Source: Massilia timonae CCUG 45783
GTDB taxonomy: Bacteria > Pseudomonadota > Gammaproteobacteria > Burkholderiales > Burkholderiaceae_D
Length of the DNA: 64,000 bases
Assembly: GCF_000315425.1 (NCBI RefSeq)
Contig: NZ_JH992922.1
Coordinates: forward strand, 257,754 to 321,753
Direction of reading: 5' to 3'
The stretch's first letter is position 1; each line of letters opens with the position of its first letter. Below are positions 51,048 to 59,674 of the stretch, piece by piece. Position numbers and translations under genes: made by a program. The notes below the pieces were generated by a model, which saw nothing but the letters and a program-made list of their open reading frames with translations, did not search any database and was not told the origin of the DNA.

Positions 51048-52673
51048 ATGGCACAATTTTTGGACAGCATTGCTACCTTATGCATCGCAACCCTGTTTTG
51101 GCGAGGCGCATTGAATTCTTCCACCGACAGCCTGGATAACCACGTCGAACGCCTGAGCGGCAAGCGGCGCCCGGTCGTGCGCCTGGTGGTGGCGGCCACC
51201 GCCCTGGGCTGCAGCCTGCTGGTCGCGTTCGCGGCCTGGTTCATCTGGTCGTCGCGGCACACGCAGATCCGGCAGACCGAAGTGGCGACCTCGAACGTGG
51301 CGCGCATGGTCGGCGTCCAGGTCGAGACCGCGATGAAGGCCACCACCATGGCCCTGGCGAACGTGGTCGAACGGGTGGAGCACGACGGCACCGACGCGGC
51401 CGCGCTGAAGCGGCTGCAAGCCCACCTGGTCGTGCTGACCAGGACCACGCCCGAGCTGCACGGGATCTTCGTGTTCGCCGCCGACGGCCGCTGGCTCGCG
51501 TCTTCGCTGACCGGCACGCGCCAGGGCGACAATTCGGACCGCGCCTATTTCGAATATCACCGCACCCATGCCAGCCGCAAGATCTACGTGGGTCATCCGG
51601 TCAGGAGCCGCTCCACCGGGGTCTGGGTGCTACCGATCTCGCGCCGCATCGACCACCCCGACGGCAGCTTCGCCGGCGTGGCGCTGGTGACCCTGAAGGT
51701 GAATTTCTTCGAACGCATCTACGACGAACTGGACGTCGGCAAGACCGGCACGGTGCTGCTGGCGCTGGAAGACGGCACGGTGGTCTACCGCCGCCCTTTC
51801 GACGACAAGCTGATCGGCACCAACCTGGCGGGCGGCGTGGTGTTCAAGGCCGTCAAGGAGAACGCGGTCGGCTCGGACTTCCTGGTCGCCCGGATCGACA
51901 ATATCGAGCGGCTGTACAGTTACCGGCGGGTCGACGACTTCGCCTTCGTGATCGCCGTCGGCCAGACCAGGGCCGAGCTGCTCGGCCCCTGGAAACGGGC
52001 GAGCCTGCTGATCGGCGCGGCGGTGCTCCTGATCGCCGCCACGTTCGCCGTCTTCGCCCGCAAGCTGATCCGGCAATTCATCATCCGCGACCGGCTCGAC
52101 CAGAAGCTGCGCGCCTATTCGCAAGACCTGCGGCGCGACAATCTCGGCCTGCAGGAGCTGGCCCATACCGACAAGCTGACGCGGCTGGCCAACCGGCGCC
52201 GCTTCGACGACGTGCTCGCGCACGAGCTGCGCCATGCGCGGCTCGCCGGCACCCCGACCGCCCTGCTGCTGCTGGATGTGGACTACTTCAAGAAATTCAA
52301 TGACCGCTACGGCCATCCGGCCGGCGACGCCTGCCTGCGCGAGGTGGCCCGCATCCTGGCGGCCCAGGTCAACCGCAACCGCGACCTGCCGGCACGCTAC
52401 GGCGGCGAGGAATTCGCGGTGATCCTGCCGGATACCGAACTGGCCGGCGCGATGGCGGTGGCGGAACGGCTGCGCCATGAGATCCAGGCCCTGCAGCTGC
52501 CGCACCAGGACTCGCCGGCCGGCGTCGTCACGGCCAGCATCGGCGCCGCCGTGCTGGTCCGGGCTTCCGGCGGCGATGCCGACCCGGGAGAGCTCATCGC
52601 ACACGCCGACCGGCATCTGTACGACGCCAAGCATGCGGGCCGCAACCGGGTCGCCGGCGGCCTGGCGGAATGA
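51048..52673 (+). CDS. Membrane diguanylate cyclase with periplasmic Cache domain
   Basis: Predicted 541-aa c-di-GMP synthase. Membrane segments at about 44-66 and 322-342 bracket a Cache-type sensor domain (GIFVFAADGRWLASS; DRAYFEYHR). The GGDEF domain has TDKLTRLANRRRFD and active-site GGEEF at 452-456. The inhibitory site RNRD lies five residues before it, so product feedback is likely. The start is uncertain: ATG 51048 or an in-frame TTG at 51111 with GCGAGG upstream. It is monocistronic. Confidence 0.9.
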   Translation: MAQFLDSIATLCIATLFWRGALNSSTDSLDNHVERLSGKRRPVVRLVVAATALGCSLLVAFAAWFIWSSRHTQIRQTEVATSNVARMVGVQVETAMKATTMALANVVERVEHDGTDAAALKRLQAHLVVLTRTTPELHGIFVFAADGRWLASSLTGTRQGDNSDRAYFEYHRTHASRKIYVGHPVRSRSTGVWVLPISRRIDHPDGSFAGVALVTLKVNFFERIYDELDVGKTGTVLLALEDGTVVYRRPFDDKLIGTNLAGGVVFKAVKENAVGSDFLVARIDNIERLYSYRRVDDFAFVIAVGQTRAELLGPWKRASLLIGAAVLLIAATFAVFARKLIRQFIIRDRLDQKLRAYSQDLRRDNLGLQELAHTDKLTRLANRRRFDDVLAHELRHARLAGTPTALLLLDVDYFKKFNDRYGHPAGDACLREVARILAAQVNRNRDLPARYGGEEFAVILPDTELAGAMAVAERLRHEIQALQLPHQDSPAGVVTASIGAAVLVRASGGDADPGELIAHADRHLYDAKHAGRNRVAGGLAE

Positions 52674-52928
52674 AGCGGCGCCCGCGCTAGCGCGACGCCG
52701 TCGATGAACGTGGTGGCCTGGAATGGCGCGATCGCGGGCGGCGGCCTGCTCGGCGGTTTCCTGCTCGACCGCTGGGGCGCCGCCTCGTTCCCGTGGTCGA
52801 CCGCGGCGCTGGCGGCGCTCGGCTTCGCGATCGCCTGGTCGAGCGGCACGCATGGCTTCCGGCCGGGCGCGCGCTCGGGCCCGGCCGGAAGCCATGCGTG
52901 CCGCTCAGGCGGCCAGGCCGCGCAATGA
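52674..52928 (+). pseudogene. C-terminal remnant of an MFS transporter
   Basis: Directly after the cyclase stop, the same frame reads the last two membrane helices of an MFS protein: NVVAWNGAIAGGGLLGGFLL, then DRWGAASFPWSTAALAALGF, then IAWSSGTHGFRPG. Nothing of the other ten helices is present, so most of the gene has been deleted. The readable MFS part ends at the left arm of a 27-bp inverted repeat; the tail to 52928 is not MFS-like. Confidence 0.6.
52842..52905. repeat. 27-bp perfect inverted repeat (long hairpin)
   Basis: Arms at 52842-52868 and 52879-52905 are exact reverse complements with a 10-base spacer (GCGCGCTCGG). The right arm ends on the first base of the stop codon of the convergent nucleotidase gene. 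It may serve as a bidirectional terminator, but it has no T tract and is longer than usual. Confidence 0.85.
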
Positions 52929-53603
52929 AGCGACGATATCGTGCAGGCTGGCGACTTCGCAGCTCGGGATCGCCTGCGAGTCGTTGGCCAGGCGGCCGGG
53001 ATTGAACCAGCAGCTCTCGATGCCGAAACGGTTGGCGCCGAGGATGTCGGCGTCCAGGCGGTCGCCGACGATCACGGTCTCGTGCTTGGCGAAGCTGCGC
53101 GCCATCTTGCTGGTGAACTCGAAGAAGCGGCTGTCGGGCTTGGCGAAGCCGCAGGCTTCGGAAGTGGCGACGAAGGACAGGTGGGGCTGCAGCCCCGAGC
53201 TGGCGATGCGGCGGTGCTGGATCTGGTGCGCGCCGTTGGTGATGATGCCCACTTCGCCGATGCCGGCCAGGGTGTCGCACAGCTGGGCGGCGCCGTCGAC
53301 CAGCACCACGGTGTCGGCCAGCGATTCCACGTACAGGTCGCTGGCGCGCTGCGGATCGATCTCGATGCCGTTGTCCGCGAAGGTCTTGCGGAAGCGCTCG
53401 ACCTTGAGGAAATCCTTGGTGACGGCGCCTTGTTCAAACAGGCGCCACAGCGCGAGATTGGTCGCCTGGTATTGCTGGAACAAGGCGCCGACCTGCTCGC
53501 GCACGCCCAGCTGCTCCATGGTGCGCATGAACGAGCGCTGTTCGGAGGCGCGGAAATCGAGCAGGGTATCGTCGAGGTCGAACAGGAAGAGTCGGTGTTT
53601 CAT
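52905..53603 (-). CDS. yjjG: YjjG-type HAD pyrimidine 5'-nucleotidase
   Basis: Predicted 232-aa haloacid-dehalogenase-superfamily phosphatase. Nucleophile D9 and D11 are in FDLDDTLLD, motif II is in GIITNGAHQIQ, the Lys is in GFAKPDSRFF, and motif IV is GDRLDADILGANRFG. This matches the noncanonical pyrimidine nucleotidase YjjG group, which removes damaged nucleotides. The start at 53603 (MKHRLFLF) is preferred to an upstream TTG. It is convergent with the MFS remnant across the long hairpin. Confidence 0.88.
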   Translation of the reverse strand: MKHRLFLFDLDDTLLDFRASEQRSFMRTMEQLGVREQVGALFQQYQATNLALWRLFEQGAVTKDFLKVERFRKTFADNGIEIDPQRASDLYVESLADTVVLVDGAAQLCDTLAGIGEVGIITNGAHQIQHRRIASSGLQPHLSFVATSEACGFAKPDSRFFEFTSKMARSFAKHETVIVGDRLDADILGANRFGIESCWFNPGRLANDSQAIPSCEVASLHDIVASLRGLAA

Positions 53604-53667
53604 TACGTCGGGAAGAGAGTGCAACTATTGCTTCATGGTAGCACGCTCATCCGGGACGCGCTCCGAC

Positions 53668-53862
53668 TCAGCTCGGCTTGGGATCGGGCACCGGTTCTTC
53701 GTCGTGCGGCAGGTGCACCGGCTGGTGGTGCGGGTGCGGGGTGTCGAAGGGCTCGGGCATCGGTTCCTCGATCGGCGCCGGGTCGGGCGCGCGGTGGGCG
53801 TGGATGGGCGCGTAGGGCGGCACCCGGGTGAGGCGATGGACGGCATGAGGGGCGGCGTGCAT
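53668..53862 (-). CDS. Small Pro/His-rich protein (64 aa)
   Basis: Unrecognised 64-aa protein rich in Pro, His and acidic residues (APIEEPMPEPFDTPHPHHQP, then VHLPHDEEPVPDPKPS). AAGGAG lies eight bases before the start, which supports real translation. The composition suggests a disordered or metal-binding peptide. It diverges from the CcdC-like gene. Confidence 0.55.
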   Translation of the reverse strand: MHAAPHAVHRLTRVPPYAPIHAHRAPDPAPIEEPMPEPFDTPHPHHQPVHLPHDEEPVPDPKPS

Positions 53863-53980
53863 GATGCGTCTCCTTGCTGGAATGCGGTTCGGGCTACCTT
53901 ATCATGCGGCCCGGCGGCGCGGCGCGCGCCGGCAGTGGGCTACAATGCGGTTTTTCCCGAACCCAGCCTTCGCGCCGCAC

Positions 53981-54499
53981 ATGGAATTTTCGATCACCAC
54001 CCTGGCCCTGCTCGTCCTGACCCCGCTGCTGGTGTGGCGCATCTACAGCCGCATCAAGACGCAGATGCAGCGCCAGCGCTCGATCGTCTCGCGCCACTAC
54101 ACCGGCGTGCTGGTATTCGGCGCGATGATCCTGGTGCCGCTGGCGCAGTTGTTCGACACGCCCTACAACCTGGCGGCGCTGCTGGTCGGCGCCGGCGGCG
54201 GCATCGGCTATGCCGTCTGGGGACTGAAGCTGACCCGGTTCGAGGAAACCCCGCAGGGTTACTTCTTCACGCCGCCCGCGCGCCTGGGGCTGGTGATGGC
54301 CATGATCCTGGTGGCGCGCCTGCTGTACATCGGCATCGAGGTGTATGCCAACCAGGGCAAGGGCATCCCTACCCCACGCCTGACCGACAGCCCGCTCACC
54401 ATGCTGTGCGTGGGCATCACGGCCGGTTATTTCGGCTACTACTCGGCGGCGCTGCTGCGCTGGCGGCGCCGGGTGCGCAAGGCGATCGACCAGGTGTGA
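53981..54499 (+). CDS. CcdC/DUF1453-like membrane protein
   Basis: Predicted 172-aa inner-membrane protein. Four to five hydrophobic segments include TTLALLVLTPLLVWRIYSRI and LAALLVGAGGGIGYAVWGLK. TRFEETPQGYFFTPPARLG between them is typical of CcdC-like proteins. The ATG at 53981 begins the first segment; a TACAAT box lies 34 bases upstream. A bidirectional terminator separates it from the SMC gene. Confidence 0.78.
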   Translation: MEFSITTLALLVLTPLLVWRIYSRIKTQMQRQRSIVSRHYTGVLVFGAMILVPLAQLFDTPYNLAALLVGAGGGIGYAVWGLKLTRFEETPQGYFFTPPARLGLVMAMILVARLLYIGIEVYANQGKGIPTPRLTDSPLTMLCVGITAGYFGYYSAALLRWRRRVRKAIDQV

Positions 54500-54522
54500 G
54501 GATCCAACCAGGATGATGCAAG

Positions 54523-54549
54523 AAGAAAGGGGCCGATGGCCCCTTTCTT
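54523..54549. terminator. Bidirectional rho-independent terminator
   Basis: A 12-bp perfect stem AAGAAAGGGGCC/GGCCCCTTTCTT with a 3-base loop lies between convergent genes; A-rich and T-rich ends supply the U tract in both directions. Confidence 0.85.
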
Positions 54550-54551
54550 GT

Positions 54552-57374
54552 TTATGCGGCCTTCGCCTCGTCCTTCCTTCGCTGCAGCACGAAGATCGGC
54601 TGCGCCCACTGCATGTCCTTCTTCTTCTTGCTCGTGATGAGCGTGAGTTCAGAAGGATCGTAGACGTCGGTGTTGTGCGTCAGCGGCGTCGTCATCAGGT
54701 ACTGGGCGTCGGTGTTCTTCAGGAACTCGCCGACCAGCTGGATGTTGCGAATATCCAGGTGCGCGAACGGTTCGTCGATGAACACGAAGCCGCCCGAGCC
54801 TTCTTCCGATTTCAACAGGCCGATCAGCAAGACCAGCGACTTCATCACCTGCTGGCCGCCCGAGGCCTCGCCGTCGTTCATCCCGATCTGGTCCTTGCCG
54901 TCGAACTTGAAGCGCACGTGCAGGCCGGCCTGGGCCAGCTGCACGTCGTCGTTCTCCAGCCGCACCGGGTCGGCTTGCACGTCGATGCCGGCCAGCGAAC
55001 CCAGTTCGCGGATGTTCTTGGTATAGGTCTTGATCGTGTAGCGCAGGCGCTCGATGTAGGCGCCGCGCGCATTGCCGGTGGCCTCGATCGCGCGGTTGTT
55101 CTGGTAGCGCCGCTCCTCGGTCTCGCTCTGGCGGGCTTCCAGCTGTTCGTGCAGGCGCGCATACTGGTCGATCACGGTCGGGTCCAGCTCCCAGTCCTCG
55201 CGCGCCAGCGAATGCTCGAGCGAACCGAGGCGCAGGTTGACCTGGTGCGCGTTCTGGTGCTTGGCTACCAGGTCGCCGCGCCAGTTGGGGTTCTTCCAGG
55301 TGACCGGCACCGCGCGCCAGCCGCGGCGCAGTTCCAGCAGCGCCTTGGCGTGCTCGCTGCGCTGCTCGATCTGGCGGCGATGGTTCAGGCGCATGCCGGC
55401 TTCGGCTTCCGACAGCGCCATGCGCGCGTTCTGCCACACGGTGTCGGCGCGGGTGCGCGCCACCGTGGCGTTCTTGCTCAGGGTCTGCAGTTCGCCCAGG
55501 CGCGCGCCGACTTCCAGGCGCTCGGTCTTGAGCGGCGCAATCGCGCGCGCGGCTTCTTCGAACTCTTCCTGGCGCGCCGACAGCTCTTTGGCGGCGTCGA
55601 CGCCGGCGATGCGCGCCTTCAGGCCGCCCACTTCGGCGGCCAGCTTCGAGATGGCGAGGGTCAGCTCGTCTTCGCGCTTTTCCAGCGCCGGCATCAGTTT
55701 CTGGATCGCTTCCAGGCGCTGGGTCTTGCCGGCCGCGCCGAAGCGGTAACGCGAGGCCTCGACGAACAGCGAGCGGCCGCCGCGGCGTTCGCGGTGGTAG
55801 GCGTCCGGCGTGATCCATTCGTCCGAACGGCTCTTGAAACCTTCGTCGACCGAGTCGACGCGCTCGATGCGTTCCAGCTGGTCGATCAGCCAGCCTGGCG
55901 CTTTACTGGAGAAGCGCACCACCGACAGCAGGCTGTCGTCCTTCACCACCGGCGCGTTGACGCAGTCGGGCACGATGAAGTGGCGATAGCGTTCCTTCTC
56001 GGCCAGGCGGTAGGCCGCCGGCGCATCTTTCGCGTTCTCCAGCAGCACCACCGAGGCATAGCCGCCCAGCACGCCCTCGACCGCGCCCTGCCACTTCGGA
56101 TCGGTCACTTCGACGATGTCCGACAGCATGGCGTGGGCGATGCCTTCGTCGCGCAGCGCGCGGCGCATCAGGCGCTGCGCTTCCGGCTCCGGCATCGAGG
56201 TCTTGCCCTGCAGCGCCGAGATGGTCGCCATCTCGCCCGCGATCTTGCTCGACACGGCTTCGCGCGCGCTCTTCTGGCGCGCCAGCTCGGCTTCTTTTTC
56301 TTCGAGCTGCTTGGCTACTTCAGCGATGTCGGCGCCGGCGTCCGCCGCCAGCTTCTGCAGGCGGTCGCGCTGCTCGAGCAGGCTTTCCAGGGGTTTGAGG
56401 CGCGTGTTCACCTCGGACAGGCGCTTGGCCAGCTGGCCGGCTTCAAGCTCCAGTTCGGTTTCCTGCTTCTGCGCCTCGGTGAGCGCGCGCTGCTGCGCCG
56501 CCAGCTGGCTGCGCTTCTCGGCCAGCTGGCCGTCGGCCTGCACCAGCGGCTTCTTCGCCTCGCGCAGCATGCGGCTGTTGTTGGCGGCCTTTTCGCGCGC
56601 CTCGTGGTATTGCAGCGCCGGCAGCACTTCTTCCTGCAGCTCGCGCTTTTCCTTGTTCAGGTCGGACCACTGGTGGTGGTTGGCCACGCGCAGGCGCAAG
56701 CCCTCGAGGTTGGTGCGCGAGGTCTCGAGTTCGGTTTCGAAGCGCTTCAGCTCGACCTCGGTGTCGCGCTGGTGGCGCTTGGCTTCGTCGTAGGCGTCCA
56801 GCACTTCCTTGTCGCCGAAGACCTGGAACACCAGGTCCAGCAACTGGCGCGGCGCGTACTCGCACAGCTTGTCGGTCTCGCCCTGCTCCAGCGCCAGCAC
56901 CTTCGACATCGCCGGCGACAGGCCGGCCGACGCCAGGCGTTTACGGTAGTTCTCGACGCCCAGCCAGTCGGTGGCTTCGGTCACTTCCTCGATCTCGACG
57001 TTCCCCGGACGCATCAGGTACTGGCGCTTCCAGTCGCCGCCGTTCTTCTGCACCTGGCAGAACAAGGTCACCTCGTCGTCCGAGAAGAAGCCCGAATGGC
57101 GGAACGGCCGGTTCGACAGCTGGCGTCCGATCGGCTTGTTGTCGACCACGGCGCGCAGCCAGGCGCTTTGCTGGCCCGAGTGGCGCGCATAGTGCTTATA
57201 GGTGCGCCCCATCGAGCAATCGAGGCCGAACAGGGTGCGCATCGCGTCGAGCAGCGTGGTCTTGCCCGAGCCGTTCTGGCCGGCGATCGTGATGATCTTG
57301 GCGTCCAGCGGGATGTTCTTGATCCGCTGCCAGTAATCCCAGTGGACCAGTTCAAGTGATTTAATGTGGAACAT
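54552..57374 (-). CDS. mksB: SMC-like ATPase, MksB type
   Basis: Predicted 940-aa condensin ATPase. Walker A GQNGSGKT is at 32-39, the ABC signature ASGGQQ at about 837-842, and Walker B FVFIDEP at about 863-869. Two coiled-coil arms (about 210-400 and 560-790) flank a hinge-like middle. The short arms and length fit MksB rather than the much longer MukB or SbcC. It starts eight bases after the KITE gene. The three-gene order matches mksFEB. Condensin function is inferred; a plasmid-defence role would need a nuclease subunit, which is absent here. Confidence 0.75.
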   Translation of the reverse strand: MFHIKSLELVHWDYWQRIKNIPLDAKIITIAGQNGSGKTTLLDAMRTLFGLDCSMGRTYKHYARHSGQQSAWLRAVVDNKPIGRQLSNRPFRHSGFFSDDEVTLFCQVQKNGGDWKRQYLMRPGNVEIEEVTEATDWLGVENYRKRLASAGLSPAMSKVLALEQGETDKLCEYAPRQLLDLVFQVFGDKEVLDAYDEAKRHQRDTEVELKRFETELETSRTNLEGLRLRVANHHQWSDLNKEKRELQEEVLPALQYHEAREKAANNSRMLREAKKPLVQADGQLAEKRSQLAAQQRALTEAQKQETELELEAGQLAKRLSEVNTRLKPLESLLEQRDRLQKLAADAGADIAEVAKQLEEKEAELARQKSAREAVSSKIAGEMATISALQGKTSMPEPEAQRLMRRALRDEGIAHAMLSDIVEVTDPKWQGAVEGVLGGYASVVLLENAKDAPAAYRLAEKERYRHFIVPDCVNAPVVKDDSLLSVVRFSSKAPGWLIDQLERIERVDSVDEGFKSRSDEWITPDAYHRERRGGRSLFVEASRYRFGAAGKTQRLEAIQKLMPALEKREDELTLAISKLAAEVGGLKARIAGVDAAKELSARQEEFEEAARAIAPLKTERLEVGARLGELQTLSKNATVARTRADTVWQNARMALSEAEAGMRLNHRRQIEQRSEHAKALLELRRGWRAVPVTWKNPNWRGDLVAKHQNAHQVNLRLGSLEHSLAREDWELDPTVIDQYARLHEQLEARQSETEERRYQNNRAIEATGNARGAYIERLRYTIKTYTKNIRELGSLAGIDVQADPVRLENDDVQLAQAGLHVRFKFDGKDQIGMNDGEASGGQQVMKSLVLLIGLLKSEEGSGGFVFIDEPFAHLDIRNIQLVGEFLKNTDAQYLMTTPLTHNTDVYDPSELTLITSKKKKDMQWAQPIFVLQRRKDEAKAA

Positions 57375-57382
57375 CGGCTATC

Positions 57383-58114
57383 TCAGTTCGGGGTATCGGT
57401 TGCGTCGTCAGTGGCATCCGGCTGCTCGACCGCCACCGCATCGTTGGCGGCTTCAGCGTCGACGGCCACCTTGCGCGGAGCGGCGGCCAGCGGCGCGCGC
57501 TTGAAGACTTCGGACAGCGCGCCGTTGATGATGCGCTCCTTGAGCACGTCGGTGTCCATCATCAGGTCCAGCAGCGGGCCTTCCAGGATCACGTCGCCGC
57601 GCCGTTCGATGAAGCCGAGCTTGGACAGCACGCCCAGGTTCATGTCCATGCGGGTCTTCTTGCCGAGCTTGTCGCCGAAGTCCGACAGCAGCGCGGTGTA
57701 CGAGATGCCGATCGACGCGTCTTCGGCGCGCGGAATCGGCGTCTCCTTCTCGAACATGTCGTTCTGGTCGTCGTCCACCGTGGTGTGGGTTTCCTGGCGC
57801 TCGCGCTTGGGCAGGATGATCTGGGCCCACAGCACCACCAGCAGGGCCACGCCGTCGCGGGTCAGGCCGAAGTTGTTGTTCTGCCAGATGTCCTTGGCGC
57901 CGAAGATCTTCGGCTCGACGTTGCGGTGCAGGGCCACGGTCACGTGGTCGGCATACACGTTATCGAGCAGTTTGAGGCCCGATTCGAGCAGGCGCTTGTC
58001 GACTTCGGCGCGGAACTGGTCGTCCGACAGCGCGCGCTTGACCATCTTGTCGTCGCGGCGCAGGGTCTGGTGCGTCAGCAGGCGCGCGATCAGGATTTGT
58101 GCATCGTCATTCAT
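57383..58114 (-). CDS. mksE: KITE subunit, MksE type
   Basis: Predicted 243-aa winged-helix dimer subunit of a condensin. The N-terminus NDDAQILIARLLTHQTLR, a mid region GLTRDGVALLVVLWAQIILP, and winged-helix-like LGVLSKLGFIERRGDVILEG fit MukE/MksE/JetB-type proteins. The Ala/Val/Asp-rich tail is disordered. It overlaps the kleisin gene by ATGA and precedes the SMC gene by eight bases. Assignment rests on context and fold pattern. Confidence 0.65.
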   Translation of the reverse strand: MNDDAQILIARLLTHQTLRRDDKMVKRALSDDQFRAEVDKRLLESGLKLLDNVYADHVTVALHRNVEPKIFGAKDIWQNNNFGLTRDGVALLVVLWAQIILPKRERQETHTTVDDDQNDMFEKETPIPRAEDASIGISYTALLSDFGDKLGKKTRMDMNLGVLSKLGFIERRGDVILEGPLLDLMMDTDVLKERIINGALSEVFKRAPLAAAPRKVAVDAEAANDAVAVEQPDATDDATDTPN

Positions 58115-59487
58115 GTGGGCGTGCCGTCCGGAGGTAGATCTAGATTGAGGGAGAGGGTCGCGAGCGACATGGCCGCCACTTCGGGGTCGTCGAGTTCGAT
58201 CATCTGGTCCTGGGCCTCGAAGGCCAGCGGCAGGCGCGCCAGGTCGGCGGTCGCGCCCTGCAGGCTGGCCTCGGCCGCGTCGCCCAGCAGCGGCAGCAGC
58301 GAGGCGCGGTAGGACGCCAGGGCGAAGCTGGCCGGCAGCAGCGATTCATGCAGCTGCACCCGACGGGGGCCGACTTCCGAAAACTCGGGGAAGTTGCCCA
58401 GGTTGGCGAAGTCGGCCAGCTTGTTGATCCAGTCGTTCAGCTCGACCATCATGGCCGGGTTGTCGTTGATCGTCAGCGGCGCATCCTGGCCGCTCGGCAG
58501 GCCTTTCGGACCGGTCGAGATCACGCGTTCGGCCAGGAGCTCGGTCTCGGCCACGTCGATCATCTCGGCCGGGGTGGCGAACAGCGGCGTCACCGGGCGG
58601 TCGATCGCATCCGATGCCAGGCTCGCCAGGTCCTCATGGGCCAGCAGCCAGCGCTTGACGTCGGTGGTCGACAGGCCGGACTGGCCCAGGTGCACGCGCT
58701 GGCGCTCGATCTGGTTCAGCGCACGCGAGAACATGCCCTGCATATTGAGCAGCGCGCTCTGGGCCCGGCCGATGGCCTGGGCCGCGCGATGGGTGGCGGA
58801 ATCGGCGCGTTCGTCCGAGGTGATGGCGCGCAGGATGACCGAGCCCTTCTCCACCCAGTCGCAGGCCATATGCCACTTGGCCTGCGAGGTGCGCAGGCGG
58901 AACTCGGAGCCGGAGGCGATCGCGTCGCGGAATTCCTCGGTCAGCTCGATCAGGCGGCCCAGCAGGTGCTTCAGCTGGTCGACAGTCACGCCGCCGACCG
59001 CCTGGGCGCCGGCCACCTGCGACAGCAGGAAGCCCATCTCGGCGTCGTCGTCTTCCGGCTTGCCCAGCGCCAGCAGGGTCTCGAGCGCGGACAGGACGTT
59101 GCGCGCCAGCGGCGTGATGCGGTAGACGGCAGCCGGGGCGTCCCAGGCCAGCAGGCCGTGGCCGCGCAGGCGGTTGAGCACCGTCTCCAGGCTCTCGGGG
59201 ATCAGGTAGGCCAGCTTCTGGTTGATGTCGGCGCGCGAGAACGCCGAAGTGGCGGTGTCGCCGGCCAGTTCGCGCAGGACGAGCAGGCGCACCAGCACGC
59301 CGTCCTGGGTGCCGTGGAACAGGGCCGTGAAGGCCGACAGCATCGGCTGGGCACGCTTGAGGTGGAAGACTTGCTCGATTTCGTCGGGAGCGACGCCTTC
59401 CTGGAAGTGTGCTTGCAGCGGATCAAGTTCCGGCGCTAAAGCCGGGGAGTCGGCAGCGAGGGCCGCGCCGGCAAGGGGATCGATCAT
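58111..59487 (-). CDS. mksF: Kleisin-like subunit, MksF type
   Basis: Predicted 458-aa first gene of the operon. The N-terminal winged-helix part has FSRADINQKLAYLIPESLET and LRGHGLLAWDAPAAVYRITP. A helical middle (DQLKHLLGRLIELTEEFRDA) and a C-terminal part rich in Leu follow. Size, order and helix pattern fit MukF/MksF, which bridges the SMC heads. A palindrome at 59540 lies in its leader. It has no separate nuclease gene next to it. Confidence 0.65.
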   Translation of the reverse strand: MIDPLAGAALAADSPALAPELDPLQAHFQEGVAPDEIEQVFHLKRAQPMLSAFTALFHGTQDGVLVRLLVLRELAGDTATSAFSRADINQKLAYLIPESLETVLNRLRGHGLLAWDAPAAVYRITPLARNVLSALETLLALGKPEDDDAEMGFLLSQVAGAQAVGGVTVDQLKHLLGRLIELTEEFRDAIASGSEFRLRTSQAKWHMACDWVEKGSVILRAITSDERADSATHRAAQAIGRAQSALLNMQGMFSRALNQIERQRVHLGQSGLSTTDVKRWLLAHEDLASLASDAIDRPVTPLFATPAEMIDVAETELLAERVISTGPKGLPSGQDAPLTINDNPAMMVELNDWINKLADFANLGNFPEFSEVGPRRVQLHESLLPASFALASYRASLLPLLGDAAEASLQGATADLARLPLAFEAQDQMIELDDPEVAAMSLATLSLNLDLPPDGTPT

Positions 59488-59539
59488 CGTTGTTACCAGT
59501 CTCTCGTGCGCGGTCGAGACGGGCCTGCGCTGCCAATAT

Positions 59540-59553
59540 TGACAATATTGTCA
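59540..59553. promoter_or_regulatory. 14-bp perfect palindrome in the mks leader
   Basis: TGACAATATTGTCA is self-complementary, and CAATATT recurs just beside it. It lies between the candidate -10 at 59593 and the mksF start, where a bound repressor would block transcription. Confidence 0.45.
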
Positions 59554-59592
59554 TGCACGTACTTACAGGCCCGACCGGCTTCGCGGGGGCGT

Positions 59593-59598
59593 CAGTAT
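59593..59598 (-). promoter_or_regulatory. Candidate -10 of the mks operon
   Basis: TATACT on the minus strand, preceded by TGT, is the best -10-like hexamer in the 187-base gap. No good -35 was found, giving a leader of about 100 bases. Confidence 0.4.
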
Positions 59599-59674
59599 AA
59601 CAGGCTGGACTGGGCGATTGACGATTGCCGGCCCCGACCGGGGGCCGACAATTGCGGGAAAGACACAGTGTGTC

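Noticed and set aside
51111..51113. TTG at 51111 as the definite start of the cyclase
   Set aside because: It has a GAGG-like site but the upstream ATG is also possible; the evidence does not decide, so the longer form is listed and the doubt noted.
52723..54516. 597-residue plus-strand frame across the yjjG and CcdC regions
   Set aside because: It is antisense to a clear HAD phosphatase and out of frame with the CcdC-like protein; no domains.
54513..57359. 948-residue plus-strand frame opposite the SMC gene
   Set aside because: Shadow of a gene with intact Walker A and B motifs on the other strand.
54552..59487. Complete Wadjet (JetABCD) defence system
   Set aside because: No JetD/MksG-like gene adjoins the operon, and terminators or other genes close both ends, so the condensin-only reading is preferred.
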